Positions 56,303 to 64,000 of a stretch of 64,000 bases of DNA are shown piece after piece. Position numbers and translations under genes: made by a program. This DNA comes from Photobacterium sp. GB-56 (GTDB lineage Bacteria; Pseudomonadota; Gammaproteobacteria; Enterobacterales; Vibrionaceae): positions 1 to 64,000 of the forward strand of contig NZ_PYNW01000011.1 in NCBI RefSeq assembly GCF_003026105.1, given 5' to 3'. Positions within the stretch are counted from its first letter, which is position 1, and each line of letters starts with the position of its first letter. The notes beneath the pieces were generated by a model that saw nothing but the letters and a program-made list of their open reading frames with translations, had not been told where the DNA came from and made no database searches.

Positions 56303-58534
56303 ATGGCACACGCCAGTTCGTTTTTAATGGGAGAAAATCATCTTCGTCGAATGAAAGATAAGTTAGCGCGTTTAGGTGTGACGGCTGGCGGTATTTTTGT
56401 ACTTGTAACCTTGGTACTGATTTTTTTCTATTTACTCTACGTTATTGTTCCGATTTTCTCTTCTGTTTCGGTTAAACCAACCTACCAGTTCTCATTGACC
56501 TTACCGGGGCACACTGCGCGAGTAGGCATTGATGATAGTAATACCTTAGCTTATCGTTTTACCACGGAAGGTCAGGTCGATTTTATCCGATTATCACCAC
56601 CGCCAGCATCAGGACAGGTAATTAAACAACAGACACTTGTTAATGATCCTACTGCTGTTGCAACCAGTTTGCCGCGGGACGGATTGGTTGCCTATGCATT
56701 GGCAGACGGGCAAGTAAAAATAGTGAAAGCGGATTTTAATTTCACGTTTGATCAAAACAAAAAGCAGCTGTTTCCTGTGATTGATTATCCGGTAGGTAAA
56801 GCGCCGTTATCTATCGTTGCCAAACAAGATGTTATTGATAAATTAGCTATATCAGGGCGTGATAACACTATTATTTTAGCCGCTTATACTAACCAAGATA
56901 AACTCTCTGTGGTTAGGTTCTCTCATTCAGAAATGAACGCAGCAGATGATAAAATATGGCAACAATTTCAATTTAATATTGATGATGTACCAGCGAATGT
57001 TGAGCAGCTTGTATTAACGCCTGATGGTAAAACACTTTATATTTTAAGTGGTAAAACACTCTTTACTTATTCTCTTCAACACCAGCACGCGGTATTAAGA
57101 CAAACAACCAAACTTTCCAATGATAAAACAGTAACGCCTGAGCGGATTAATTTATTATCAGGGGCGAATTCCTTATTAGTAACCAACTCTAATAATACGA
57201 TCACCCAATGGTTTGAAGTGGTCAAAGAGGGGAAACGTCAATTAGTGAAGGTGCGAGATTTCCTTTTTTCTTCTAGCCCTATTGTGAAAATCGTCCCTGA
57301 GTATTACCGCAAAGGCTTTTTTGTTATTCAACAAGATGGTCGAGTATCGGCTTATTATACCTCTGAGCGTGATGTGATTTATCAAGATCAGGTATTTGAG
57401 ACTGTCCCTCAAGATATCGCTATATCACCAAAAGCGAATATGTTGCTCACGCTAGATAATGGTAAGTGGCAAACCTATAAAGTGAATAATTCCCATCCGG
57501 ATATTGGTATTTCATCACTGTGGCAAGAAGTGTGGTACGAGGGATATCCTGAGCCTGATTATGTTTGGCAATCAACGTCAGCAAGTGACGAGTTTGAACC
57601 CAAATTAAGCTTGGTGCCGATTATTTTTGGCACATTGAAAGCTGCGTTTTTTTCGATGTTATTTGCGATACCGTTGGCACTGGCGGGTGCGATTTATACC
57701 GCTTACTTTATGTCCTCTAAAGTGCGTCGATTAATCAAGCCAACGATTGAATTAATGGAAGCTTTACCGACGGTGATCTTAGGTTTTTTAGCTGGAATTT
57801 GGCTTGCACCTATCGTTGATCAGAATCTGACTGGGGTTGCCTTAAGCTTTATTACATTACCGATAAGTATGGTTGTAATTGGTTTTATTTGGTCAATGTT
57901 ACCTGGACAATGGCGTTCACGTATCCCTCATGGTTTTCACATCGCTATTTTGATCCCGATGATCGTCTTGATCGGTTATGGCTGTTTTGCGGTGAGTCCA
58001 TGGTTGTCTCAGTGGCTATTTGGCAGCGATTTACAAAGTTATTTATCTCATGATTATGGTATTGGTTACGATCAACGTAATGCGTTAATTGTTGGTATCG
58101 CAATGGGGTTTGCGGTGATCCCCACTATTTTCACGATTGCAGAAGATGCAGTGTTCTCTGTCCCTAGCCATTTAACGAAAGGTTCTTTGGCATTGGGTGC
58201 GACGCAATGGCAAACCTTAACCAAAGTGGTTTTGCTAACAGCAAGTCCAGGTATTTTCTCGGCGGTAATGATGGGGCTAGGTCGAGCTGTTGGAGAAACG
58301 ATGATTGTATTGATGGCGACGGGGAATACCCCTGTTATGGATTGGAATTTATTACAGGGCTTAAGAACATTGGCTGCAACCATTGCGATTGAAATGCCTG
58401 AATCGGAAGTGGCAAGTTCGCATTATCGCGTATTGTTTTTAGCGGCGTTTGTATTATTCGTCTTTACCTTTGTATTCAATACAATCGCTGAGGTTGTGAG
58501 GCAACGTTTACGTGAAAAATACAGTTCACTATAA
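56303..58534 (+). CDS. pstC: phosphate ABC transporter permease PstC, long form
   Basis: The 743-residue protein is about twice the length of E. coli PstC (319). One N-terminal membrane helix (about 28-52) leads into a large extracytoplasmic domain (about 55-440) with beta-propeller-like repetitive segments. The PstC permease core (about 445-740) follows, with the coupling motif GSLALGATQWQTLTKVVLL and GLGRAVGETMIVLMATGN. The first gene of pstC-pstA-pstB-phoU, it has a Pho box upstream. The role of the extra domain is unknown to me. Confidence 0.93.
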   Translation: MAHASSFLMGENHLRRMKDKLARLGVTAGGIFVLVTLVLIFFYLLYVIVPIFSSVSVKPTYQFSLTLPGHTARVGIDDSNTLAYRFTTEGQVDFIRLSPPPASGQVIKQQTLVNDPTAVATSLPRDGLVAYALADGQVKIVKADFNFTFDQNKKQLFPVIDYPVGKAPLSIVAKQDVIDKLAISGRDNTIILAAYTNQDKLSVVRFSHSEMNAADDKIWQQFQFNIDDVPANVEQLVLTPDGKTLYILSGKTLFTYSLQHQHAVLRQTTKLSNDKTVTPERINLLSGANSLLVTNSNNTITQWFEVVKEGKRQLVKVRDFLFSSSPIVKIVPEYYRKGFFVIQQDGRVSAYYTSERDVIYQDQVFETVPQDIAISPKANMLLTLDNGKWQTYKVNNSHPDIGISSLWQEVWYEGYPEPDYVWQSTSASDEFEPKLSLVPIIFGTLKAAFFSMLFAIPLALAGAIYTAYFMSSKVRRLIKPTIELMEALPTVILGFLAGIWLAPIVDQNLTGVALSFITLPISMVVIGFIWSMLPGQWRSRIPHGFHIAILIPMIVLIGYGCFAVSPWLSQWLFGSDLQSYLSHDYGIGYDQRNALIVGIAMGFAVIPTIFTIAEDAVFSVPSHLTKGSLALGATQWQTLTKVVLLTASPGIFSAVMMGLGRAVGETMIVLMATGNTPVMDWNLLQGLRTLAATIAIEMPESEVASSHYRVLFLAAFVLFVFTFVFNTIAEVVRQRLREKYSSL

Positions 58535-58549
58535 GAGAGGGAGGTGAGC

Positions 58550-60187
58550 ATGATTAAATGGTTTAAATCTGGCTCTCCTTGGATTTGGGTAACTGCGGGT
58601 GCGGTTAGCCTAAGCCTTGTTGCTGTTTTAGGATTATTATTACTTATTGGTTATAAAGGCTTAAGCTACTTTTGGCCTTCACCTGTTTATCAATTCGATA
58701 TTGATATTGCAGGTAAACACCAAACCGTGATTGGTGAGTTGTATGACAGTAAAGCGATCCCGTTGCAGCAGTTGCGTGAAGCTGGGGTTGATGTTTCTCA
58801 TATGCCTGGTCCGGTTGAGATGCGTTATCTCATCAAAATTGGTAATCGTGAACGAGTGGGCACCGACTTTTTTACGGTATTAAAAAGCCAAATAAAACAT
58901 CAAGAAATAGCGAAAAACATTGCTGTTGTCGATCGAGAAACGAATGGTAAGTTTTATGGCTATCCTATCGCAATCATGGCAAATGGTGTGCGTAATAGCA
59001 TGGACTATTTACCTATCGCGTTAAGTGAAGCTTCTGCAATTAGAACTGAATTAAAGAAACTACAACAGATCGAAATTGCAGATACGAATTGGCATTTAGA
59101 AAAGCTACGTTTAGAAAAGCGTCAATTAGCTTTAAAAGATAAATTAACGTCTGACGAAAAAGCACGGATTGAACGTGAGGAACTGAACTATAAAACGATT
59201 TATAAAAACATTGAAAATCGTTTGTTTTCATTACAGTCTCAACTAGATAGTGCCAGTTTATTACTTCGAGATAGCCAAGGTAAAACGATCACCTTATCGA
59301 TGTCTCAAGTACTAGATATGTGGTATCCCAATAAATTAACCTTAATTGAAAAGTTTCAGCATTGGGGGAAACAGGTTTATAAATTTTTAACCGAAGCGCC
59401 CCGTGAAGCTAATACCGAAGGCGGTGTATTTCCGGCAATCTTTGGTACAGTATTTATGGTGTTGCTAATGAGTGTCATGGTGACGCCATTAGGCGTATTA
59501 GCAGCAATTTATCTTCATGAATATGCAGGGAATAATAACTTTACAAGGATCATACGTATTGCGGTGATTAACCTTGCGGGTGTACCGTCTATTGTTTATG
59601 GGGTGTTTGGGTTAGGCTTTTTTGTGTACATGGTAGGGGGGACAATTGATGATGTCTTTTTCTCTGCTCAATTGCCAACACCCACATTTGGCACCCCTGG
59701 GATTTTATGGTCGGCATTAACATTGGCGATCATGACATTACCGGTTGTTATTGTTTCAACAGAAGAAGGTTTATCGCGAATACCGAGTTCAGTGCGAAAT
59801 GGCTCTTTGGCACTAGGTGCAACTCAAGCGGAAACCTTATGGCGTATCGTGCTTCCTATGGCAAGCCCTGCCATTATGACGGGGTTGATTTTAGCGGTCG
59901 CAAGGGCGGCGGGTGAAGTGGCGCCGTTGATGTTAGTTGGGGTCGTAAAAATGGCACCAACATTACCCGTTGATGTTCATTTTCCTTTTGTTCACCTTGA
60001 TCGTAAGTTTATGCATTTGGGGTATCATATTTATGATGTTGCGTTCCAAAGTCCAAATGTTGAAGCGGCAAGGCCCTTGGTTTATGCGACGTCATTTTTA
60101 TTAGTGACGGTGATTGTAAGTTTGAATTTAACCGCAATTGGGATCCGTAATCATCTGCGTGAAAAATTTCGCTCATTAGAATTGTGA
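58550..60187 (+). CDS. pstA: phosphate ABC transporter permease PstA, long form
   Basis: The 545-residue permease is also enlarged compared with E. coli PstA (296). An N-terminal helix (about 12-37) and a hydrophilic region (about 45-290) containing a charged coiled-coil stretch (about 165-240) precede the permease core (about 295-540), with GSLALGATQAETLWRIVLPMA as the EAA motif. ATG 58550 follows GGGAGGTG, which decides the start. It lies 15 bp behind pstC. Confidence 0.93.
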   Translation: MIKWFKSGSPWIWVTAGAVSLSLVAVLGLLLLIGYKGLSYFWPSPVYQFDIDIAGKHQTVIGELYDSKAIPLQQLREAGVDVSHMPGPVEMRYLIKIGNRERVGTDFFTVLKSQIKHQEIAKNIAVVDRETNGKFYGYPIAIMANGVRNSMDYLPIALSEASAIRTELKKLQQIEIADTNWHLEKLRLEKRQLALKDKLTSDEKARIEREELNYKTIYKNIENRLFSLQSQLDSASLLLRDSQGKTITLSMSQVLDMWYPNKLTLIEKFQHWGKQVYKFLTEAPREANTEGGVFPAIFGTVFMVLLMSVMVTPLGVLAAIYLHEYAGNNNFTRIIRIAVINLAGVPSIVYGVFGLGFFVYMVGGTIDDVFFSAQLPTPTFGTPGILWSALTLAIMTLPVVIVSTEEGLSRIPSSVRNGSLALGATQAETLWRIVLPMASPAIMTGLILAVARAAGEVAPLMLVGVVKMAPTLPVDVHFPFVHLDRKFMHLGYHIYDVAFQSPNVEAARPLVYATSFLLVTVIVSLNLTAIGIRNHLREKFRSLEL

Positions 60188-60233
60188 GCAAACGTAGTGC
60201 GATGAATAGTCGATTATAAACAGAGAGAACATT

Positions 60234-61052
60234 ATGTATTCTGCTTCACCATCAATAGGTTTATTTGAACCCGTCGATCTCTCTTCGTTACCCGATGAGC
60301 AAACGGCATTATCGATTGAAGGTTTGAACCTACACTATGGTAAAACGCAAGCTTTGTATAATATCAATATGCGTATTCCTAAAGGTCAGGTTACTGCATT
60401 TATCGGCCCTTCAGGTTGTGGTAAATCAACGTTATTAAGTTGTATTAACCGAATGAACGATTTGATTGAAGGCTGCCATGTCGATGGTAAAATTATGCTA
60501 CATGGACAAAATATCTACGATACAAAAGTGGATGTTGCGTCATTACGTCGTCGTGTAGGAATGGTGTTTCAACGCCCGAATCCTTTTCCTAAATCCATAT
60601 ATGAAAATGTGGTTTATGGTTTACGTCTACAAGGGATCAGTGATCGACGTATTTTAGATGATGCGGTTGAAAGTTCATTGCGTTCGGCAGCGTTATGGGA
60701 TGAAGTAAAAGACAGGTTGCATGAAAATGCGTTTGGTTTATCAGGAGGCCAACAGCAGCGTTTAGTGATTGCGCGTGCGATTGCTATTGAACCTGAGATA
60801 TTACTACTTGATGAGCCAACATCAGCGCTGGATCCAATATCAACCTTAACGATTGAAGAGTTGATCAATGATCTAAAAACCAAATATACCGTGATTATCG
60901 TGACACATAACATGCAGCAAGCAGCACGGGTGTCAGATCAAACAGCTTTTATCTATATGGGAGAGCTGGTGGAATACTCGAGCACCAATGATATTTTCAC
61001 CACCCCAAGAGAAAAACGTACTGAAGATTATATTACAGGACGTTATGGTTAA
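60234..61052 (+). CDS. pstB: phosphate ABC transporter ATPase PstB
   Basis: The 272-residue ATPase has Walker [10 protein letters not shown], the PstB-specific [19 protein letters not shown], signature LSGGQQQRL, Walker [13 protein letters not shown] and H-loop VTHNMQQA. It powers PstCA. The gene lies 46 bp after pstA, and phoU follows 12 bp later. Confidence 0.97.
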   Translation: MYSASPSIGLFEPVDLSSLPDEQTALSIEGLNLHYGKTQALYNINMRIPKGQVTAFIGPSGCGKSTLLSCINRMNDLIEGCHVDGKIMLHGQNIYDTKVDVASLRRRVGMVFQRPNPFPKSIYENVVYGLRLQGISDRRILDDAVESSLRSAALWDEVKDRLHENAFGLSGGQQQRLVIARAIAIEPEILLLDEPTSALDPISTLTIEELINDLKTKYTVIIVTHNMQQAARVSDQTAFIYMGELVEYSSTNDIFTTPREKRTEDYITGRYG

Positions 61053-61064
61053 GGACACACCATC

Positions 61065-61772
61065 ATGTTAAATAACATTAGCCTTGGTCGACATATTTCT
61101 GGTCAGTTCAATCATGAATTAGAAAGTATTCGTACCCATGTTTTAGCGATGGGCGGCTTAGTTGAACAGCAGTTGGCAGATGCCTTAAAAGCACTGCATA
61201 AACAAGAAGAAGATTTGGCGAAACGCGTGATCCAAGATGATCGCAAAGTTAATGCAATGGAAGTCGCAATCGATGAGGCGTGTACGCGTATTATTGCTAA
61301 ACGCCAACCGACAGCCAGTGACTTACGTCTTGTTATCGCAATTATAAAAACCATTACCGATTTAGAACGTATTGGTGACGTGGCGGAAAGTATTGCTAAA
61401 GTCGCACTAGGGAATTTTACTAATAAGCAATATAACTTGTTAGCATCGTTAGAATCTTTAGGTCAAAATGCAGTACGCATGCTACATGAAGTGCTAGATG
61501 CTTTCGCCCGTATGGATGTTAAAGCCGCGATTGATGTTTATCAAACGGATGATCGAATTGATCGAGAATATGAAGCAATTATTCGTCAACTGATGACTTA
61601 CATGAAAGAGGATCCCGATTCTATTCCTAGTGTGATGAAGGTGATGTGGGCGGCGCGCTCTATTGAACGTGTGGGGGATCGTTGCCAAAATATTTGTGAA
61701 TACATTATCTATTTCGTGCAAGGTAAAGATATTCGCCACACTAACCCAGAAGATATTACTAACTTCCTATAA
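61065..61772 (+). CDS. phoU: phosphate signalling protein PhoU
   Basis: The 235-residue all-helical protein consists of two PhoU three-helix repeats with the metal-binding signatures in [14 protein letters not shown] and [17 protein letters not shown]. It links Pst transport to PhoR, keeping PhoB inactive when phosphate is sufficient. It is the last gene of the pst operon, followed by a terminator. Confidence 0.96.
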   Translation: MLNNISLGRHISGQFNHELESIRTHVLAMGGLVEQQLADALKALHKQEEDLAKRVIQDDRKVNAMEVAIDEACTRIIAKRQPTASDLRLVIAIIKTITDLERIGDVAESIAKVALGNFTNKQYNLLASLESLGQNAVRMLHEVLDAFARMDVKAAIDVYQTDDRIDREYEAIIRQLMTYMKEDPDSIPSVMKVMWAARSIERVGDRCQNICEYIIYFVQGKDIRHTNPEDITNFL

Positions 61773-61797
61773 TACTCGGGATACATGAATCTGTAAT

Positions 61798-61840
61798 AAG
61801 GGCGCTGAGCTTGATTTAGAAACTTAGCGCTCTTTTTAGT
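61798..61840 (+). terminator. terminator of the pst-phoU operon
   Basis: GGCGCTGAG and CTTAGCGCT pair (with a G-T pair) over a loop of about 14 nt, followed by CTTTTT. Confidence 0.75.
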
Positions 61841-61857
61841 TGTGTTCATTTACCGGC

Positions 61858-62601
61858 TTATTCTCTTCTCAGCTTAGATTTGACACTTTTGATCGTATCA
61901 ATACTTGTCACTGGGATTTGAAAATCATCAAAGATGGCGTTGCCCATATGTGCACTAGAAGTGTGATTTAATATTTTACTGGGGCGCGTTGTTTTACCAG
62001 AAAGATGCACTTCTTTTATTCCCGTCTCAGCAACTAAGGTTTGAACATTATCTGGTGTGACGCCAGCACCTGCCATAATACTGAGCCTATCACCACAATA
62101 GCGAACCATTTTTTTGATCATAGCGGCGCCTTCAGGTGCGGTAGCTTCAAGCCCAGATGTCAGTACGCGCTCGCAGCCGCAGCTCATAATGGTATCTAAT
62201 GCTGCAAAAGGATCGACACATTGATCGATGGCTCGATGAAAAGTCACCCCTAAGCCTTTCGCTTGTTTTATTAAGCTCGCAACGGTTGTGCTATCGATAA
62301 GGCTTTGTTCTGTGAGTGCGCCAATGACGATTCCTTGTAATCCTGCTTGATGGGCTGCATGAATGTCGGCAAGCATGATCTCAATATCGTCACCACTAAA
62401 TAAAAAGTCACCTTGGCGTGGTCTGATCATGGCGTAAACCGGAATGTGTGCTTGTTTTGCGGCTAAGTGCATAAAACCAGCACTTGGCGTTAACCCGCCT
62501 AGTGCGAGAGAGGAACACAACTCGATACGTGTTGCGCCACCTTGTTGGGCATAGTGGAGTGATTCAAGATTATCGATACAAACTTCAAGTTGAATAGACA
62601 T
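61858..62601 (-). CDS. cutC: CutC family protein
   Basis: The 247-residue TIM-barrel protein opens with QLEVCIDNLESLHYAQQGGATRIELCSSL and has the family segments PVYAMIRPRQGDFLFS, GVTFHRAIDQC and LTSGLEATAPEG. CutC proteins were linked to copper homeostasis in E. coli, but the biochemical role is not settled. It is monocistronic, convergent with phoU. Confidence 0.93.
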   Translation of the reverse strand: MSIQLEVCIDNLESLHYAQQGGATRIELCSSLALGGLTPSAGFMHLAAKQAHIPVYAMIRPRQGDFLFSGDDIEIMLADIHAAHQAGLQGIVIGALTEQSLIDSTTVASLIKQAKGLGVTFHRAIDQCVDPFAALDTIMSCGCERVLTSGLEATAPEGAAMIKKMVRYCGDRLSIMAGAGVTPDNVQTLVAETGIKEVHLSGKTTRPSKILNHTSSAHMGNAIFDDFQIPVTSIDTIKSVKSKLRRE

Positions 62602-62702
62602 AATTTTTAATGAAATAAAAAGCGTGTCTTGCAGTGTAGAGGATTAGCAAGGTAGGAGCGAACAGAGACGGGATATAATGTGCGGTTGGTTGTAAATTAC
62701 AG

Positions 62703-62736
62703 ATAAAAAAAAGGGCCTGGTATTATCCAGGCCTTA
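62703..62736 (-). terminator. terminator downstream of the peroxiredoxin gene
   Basis: On the minus strand GGCCTGG and CCAGGCC form a 7-bp stem with a 6-nt loop, followed by eight T. A second perfect 9-bp stem AATAACACC/GGTGTTATT (62791-62816) lies just after the stop codon and may protect the 3' end. Confidence 0.85.
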
Positions 62737-62822
62737 TTATATTTCTTATCTTTGAGCTGACTGTCGCTTTATGTTTCGCTGTTTGTCAGAAATAACACCG
62801 TGAGCATGGTGTTATTAGGTAA

Positions 62823-63434
62823 TTACTTCTTACCTAGATCTGCAGTGTGCTCAGATAGGTAGTCTGCTACACCTTTTGGTGATGCGTCCATACCTGCTTT
62901 ACCTTCTTCCCACTGTGCCGGACATACTTCACCGTGTTTTTGGTGGAAGTTTAATGCGTCAACCATACGTAGCATTTCGTCAATGTTACGGCCTAGAGGT
63001 AGGTCGTTAACAACTTGGTGACGTACAAGGCCATCTTCGTCGATTAGGAAAGAACCACGGAAAGCAACGCCTGCTTCTGGGTGCTCAACGTCGTAAGCTT
63101 TACAAATTTCATGCTTAACGTCAGCAACTAGTGGGTACTTAACTTGACCGATACCGCCGTCTTCAACAGCAGTGTTACGCCATGCGTTGTGAGAGAATTG
63201 AGAATCGATAGAAACACCAATTACTTCAACACCTTTCGCTTGGAAATCTTCGAAACGCTTGTCAAAAGCGATCAACTCAGATGGACATACGAATGTGAAG
63301 TCTAGTGGATAGAAGAAAACTACCGCTTTTTTACCTTTAGTGAACTCTGCAAAGTTGAAGTTATCAACGATTTCGCCGTTACCTAGAACAGCTGCAGCAG
63401 TAAAATCTGGTGCTTGACGACCTACTAGTACCAT
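62823..63434 (-). CDS. typical 2-Cys peroxiredoxin (AhpC/Prx1 family)
   Basis: The 203-residue thiol peroxidase reduces hydrogen peroxide and organic hydroperoxides. The peroxidatic cysteine is Cys50 in DFTFVCPSE; the resolving cysteine is in GEVCPAQW near residue 171. The segment DGGIGQVKYPL and the C-terminal helix with YLSEH correspond to the GG-G and YF-type features of over-oxidation-sensitive peroxiredoxins (here Ile and Leu replace the usual Leu and Phe). It diverges from an OxyR-like gene with a 131-bp shared promoter. Confidence 0.94.
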   Translation of the reverse strand: MVLVGRQAPDFTAAAVLGNGEIVDNFNFAEFTKGKKAVVFFYPLDFTFVCPSELIAFDKRFEDFQAKGVEVIGVSIDSQFSHNAWRNTAVEDGGIGQVKYPLVADVKHEICKAYDVEHPEAGVAFRGSFLIDEDGLVRHQVVNDLPLGRNIDEMLRMVDALNFHQKHGEVCPAQWEEGKAGMDASPKGVADYLSEHTADLGKK

Positions 63435-63565
63435 TTTGGTGCTCCTGAAATATTGGGTTTTGCTAACCTTCGGGGGTTAGCTCCATACTTGGACGAGACA
63501 AACTATAGCCAAACTGTTAAATTGAAAAAAGCGGAATAAACAGATTGAAGTAATCGAAAAATACG

Positions 63566-64000
63566 ATGAATAAGTTTCCCTCGTTAAAACAATTGCATTA
63601 CCTAGTTACTCTATCGGAAACTCGGCACTTTGGCGAAGCGGCAAAAAAGTGTTTTGTGAGCCAGTCGACACTTAGTTCGGGGATCCAGAATTTAGAAGAT
63701 TTATTGAGTTGCCAACTTATTGAGCGTGATAATAAATCCCTTGTTTTTACCAGTATGGGGGATGAGGTTGTGGTGCGTTCCCGTGAGTTACTGGCACGCA
63801 GCCAAGATTTAATTGAATTGTCCCATTCTGCCGGTGATGGTATGGAAGGTCCTCTTCGTGTGGGATGTATTCCAACGATAGCGCCTTTTCTATTGTGTGA
63901 TTTGGTGCAGGAGGTTAATCGACGCTATCCCAACCTTAACTTACTCTTACGAGAAGATACGACCACGAATTTACTTACAGCTCTACGCAATGGTGAAATG
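63566..64000 (+). CDS. OxyR-like LysR-family regulator (3' truncated by window)
   Basis: The 145 visible residues contain the LysR helix-turn-helix (LKQLHYLVTLSETRHFGEAA and KKCFVSQSTLSSGIQNLEDLL) and the start of the effector domain (GPLRVGCIPTIAPFLL). The pattern is close to OxyR, and the divergent peroxiredoxin gene supports a peroxide sensor, perhaps an OxyR2/Prx2-like pair of vibrios. The redox cysteines expected near residues 199 and 208 lie outside the window, so OxyR function cannot be confirmed here. Confidence 0.85.
   Translation, partial: MNKFPSLKQLHYLVTLSETRHFGEAAKKCFVSQSTLSSGIQNLEDLLSCQLIERDNKSLVFTSMGDEVVVRSRELLARSQDLIELSHSAGDGMEGPLRVGCIPTIAPFLLCDLVQEVNRRYPNLNLLLREDTTTNLLTALRNGEM

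Overview
The window looks like a chromosomal segment of a marine gammaproteobacterium of the Vibrionaceae, most likely Photobacterium or a close relative. I infer this from the family-level resemblance of the housekeeping proteins (PhoB, GntR, FdoG, RdgC, GcvR and others), an rRNA operon ending in 5S-tRNA-Asp, moderate to low GC, and the large PstC/PstA proteins. No database search was run.

Layout. 1-1320: the 3' end of a 23S rRNA, a 5S rRNA, an intact tRNA-Asp, then three tandem degenerate tRNA-Asp-like copies, each followed by a terminator hairpin, and one further relic. 1363-15918: an iron island. It holds a MATE exporter diverging from five genes matching the petrobactin biosynthesis set (asbA, asbB, asbC, a fused asbD-asbE, asbF), a response regulator with a degenerate receiver domain, a TonB-dependent receptor, and a periplasmic binding protein/permease/ATPase uptake system. 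Three Fur-type boxes precede asbA, the regulator and the receptor. 16186-17166: a SorC-family regulator. 17273-27248: a selenocysteine formate dehydrogenase block with tRNA-Sec, selB, selA, fdhE, the three structural genes fdoI-fdoH-fdoG (fdoG read through an in-frame UGA with a visible SECIS hairpin), and divergent fdhD. 27529-30091: mepA, a YfhL-type ferredoxin and trhP.

30370-35967: a gluconate/Entner-Doudoroff block (gntR, then gntK-edd-eda divergent from a GntP-family permease around two overlapping GntR operators). 36037-43031: tag, a permease with a Met/His/Cys repeat insert, rdgC, a type II NADH dehydrogenase, a cupin, a small secreted protein and an unidentified 312-residue protein. 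43250-48294: sbcD-sbcC. 48482-61772: a phosphate/polyphosphate region (phoB, phoR, a PstS-like protein, ppx, ppk, gcvR, pstC, pstA, pstB, phoU) with Pho-box candidates. 61858-64000: cutC, a 2-Cys peroxiredoxin and a divergent OxyR-like regulator cut by the window end.

How it fits together. The iron island encodes synthesis, probable export, and outer-membrane, periplasmic and inner-membrane uptake of a probable petrobactin-like (citrate/spermidine/3,4-dihydroxybenzoate) siderophore under probable Fur control. The formate block carries most of what is needed to make an active Sec-containing respiratory enzyme, but no selD is seen here. The phosphate block couples PhoBR sensing to Pst uptake and polyphosphate turnover. 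The least ordinary items are the degenerate tRNA array, the AsbD-AsbE fusion, the phosphorylation-deficient-looking regulator, the metal-motif repeat permease and several perfect palindromes in divergent promoters.
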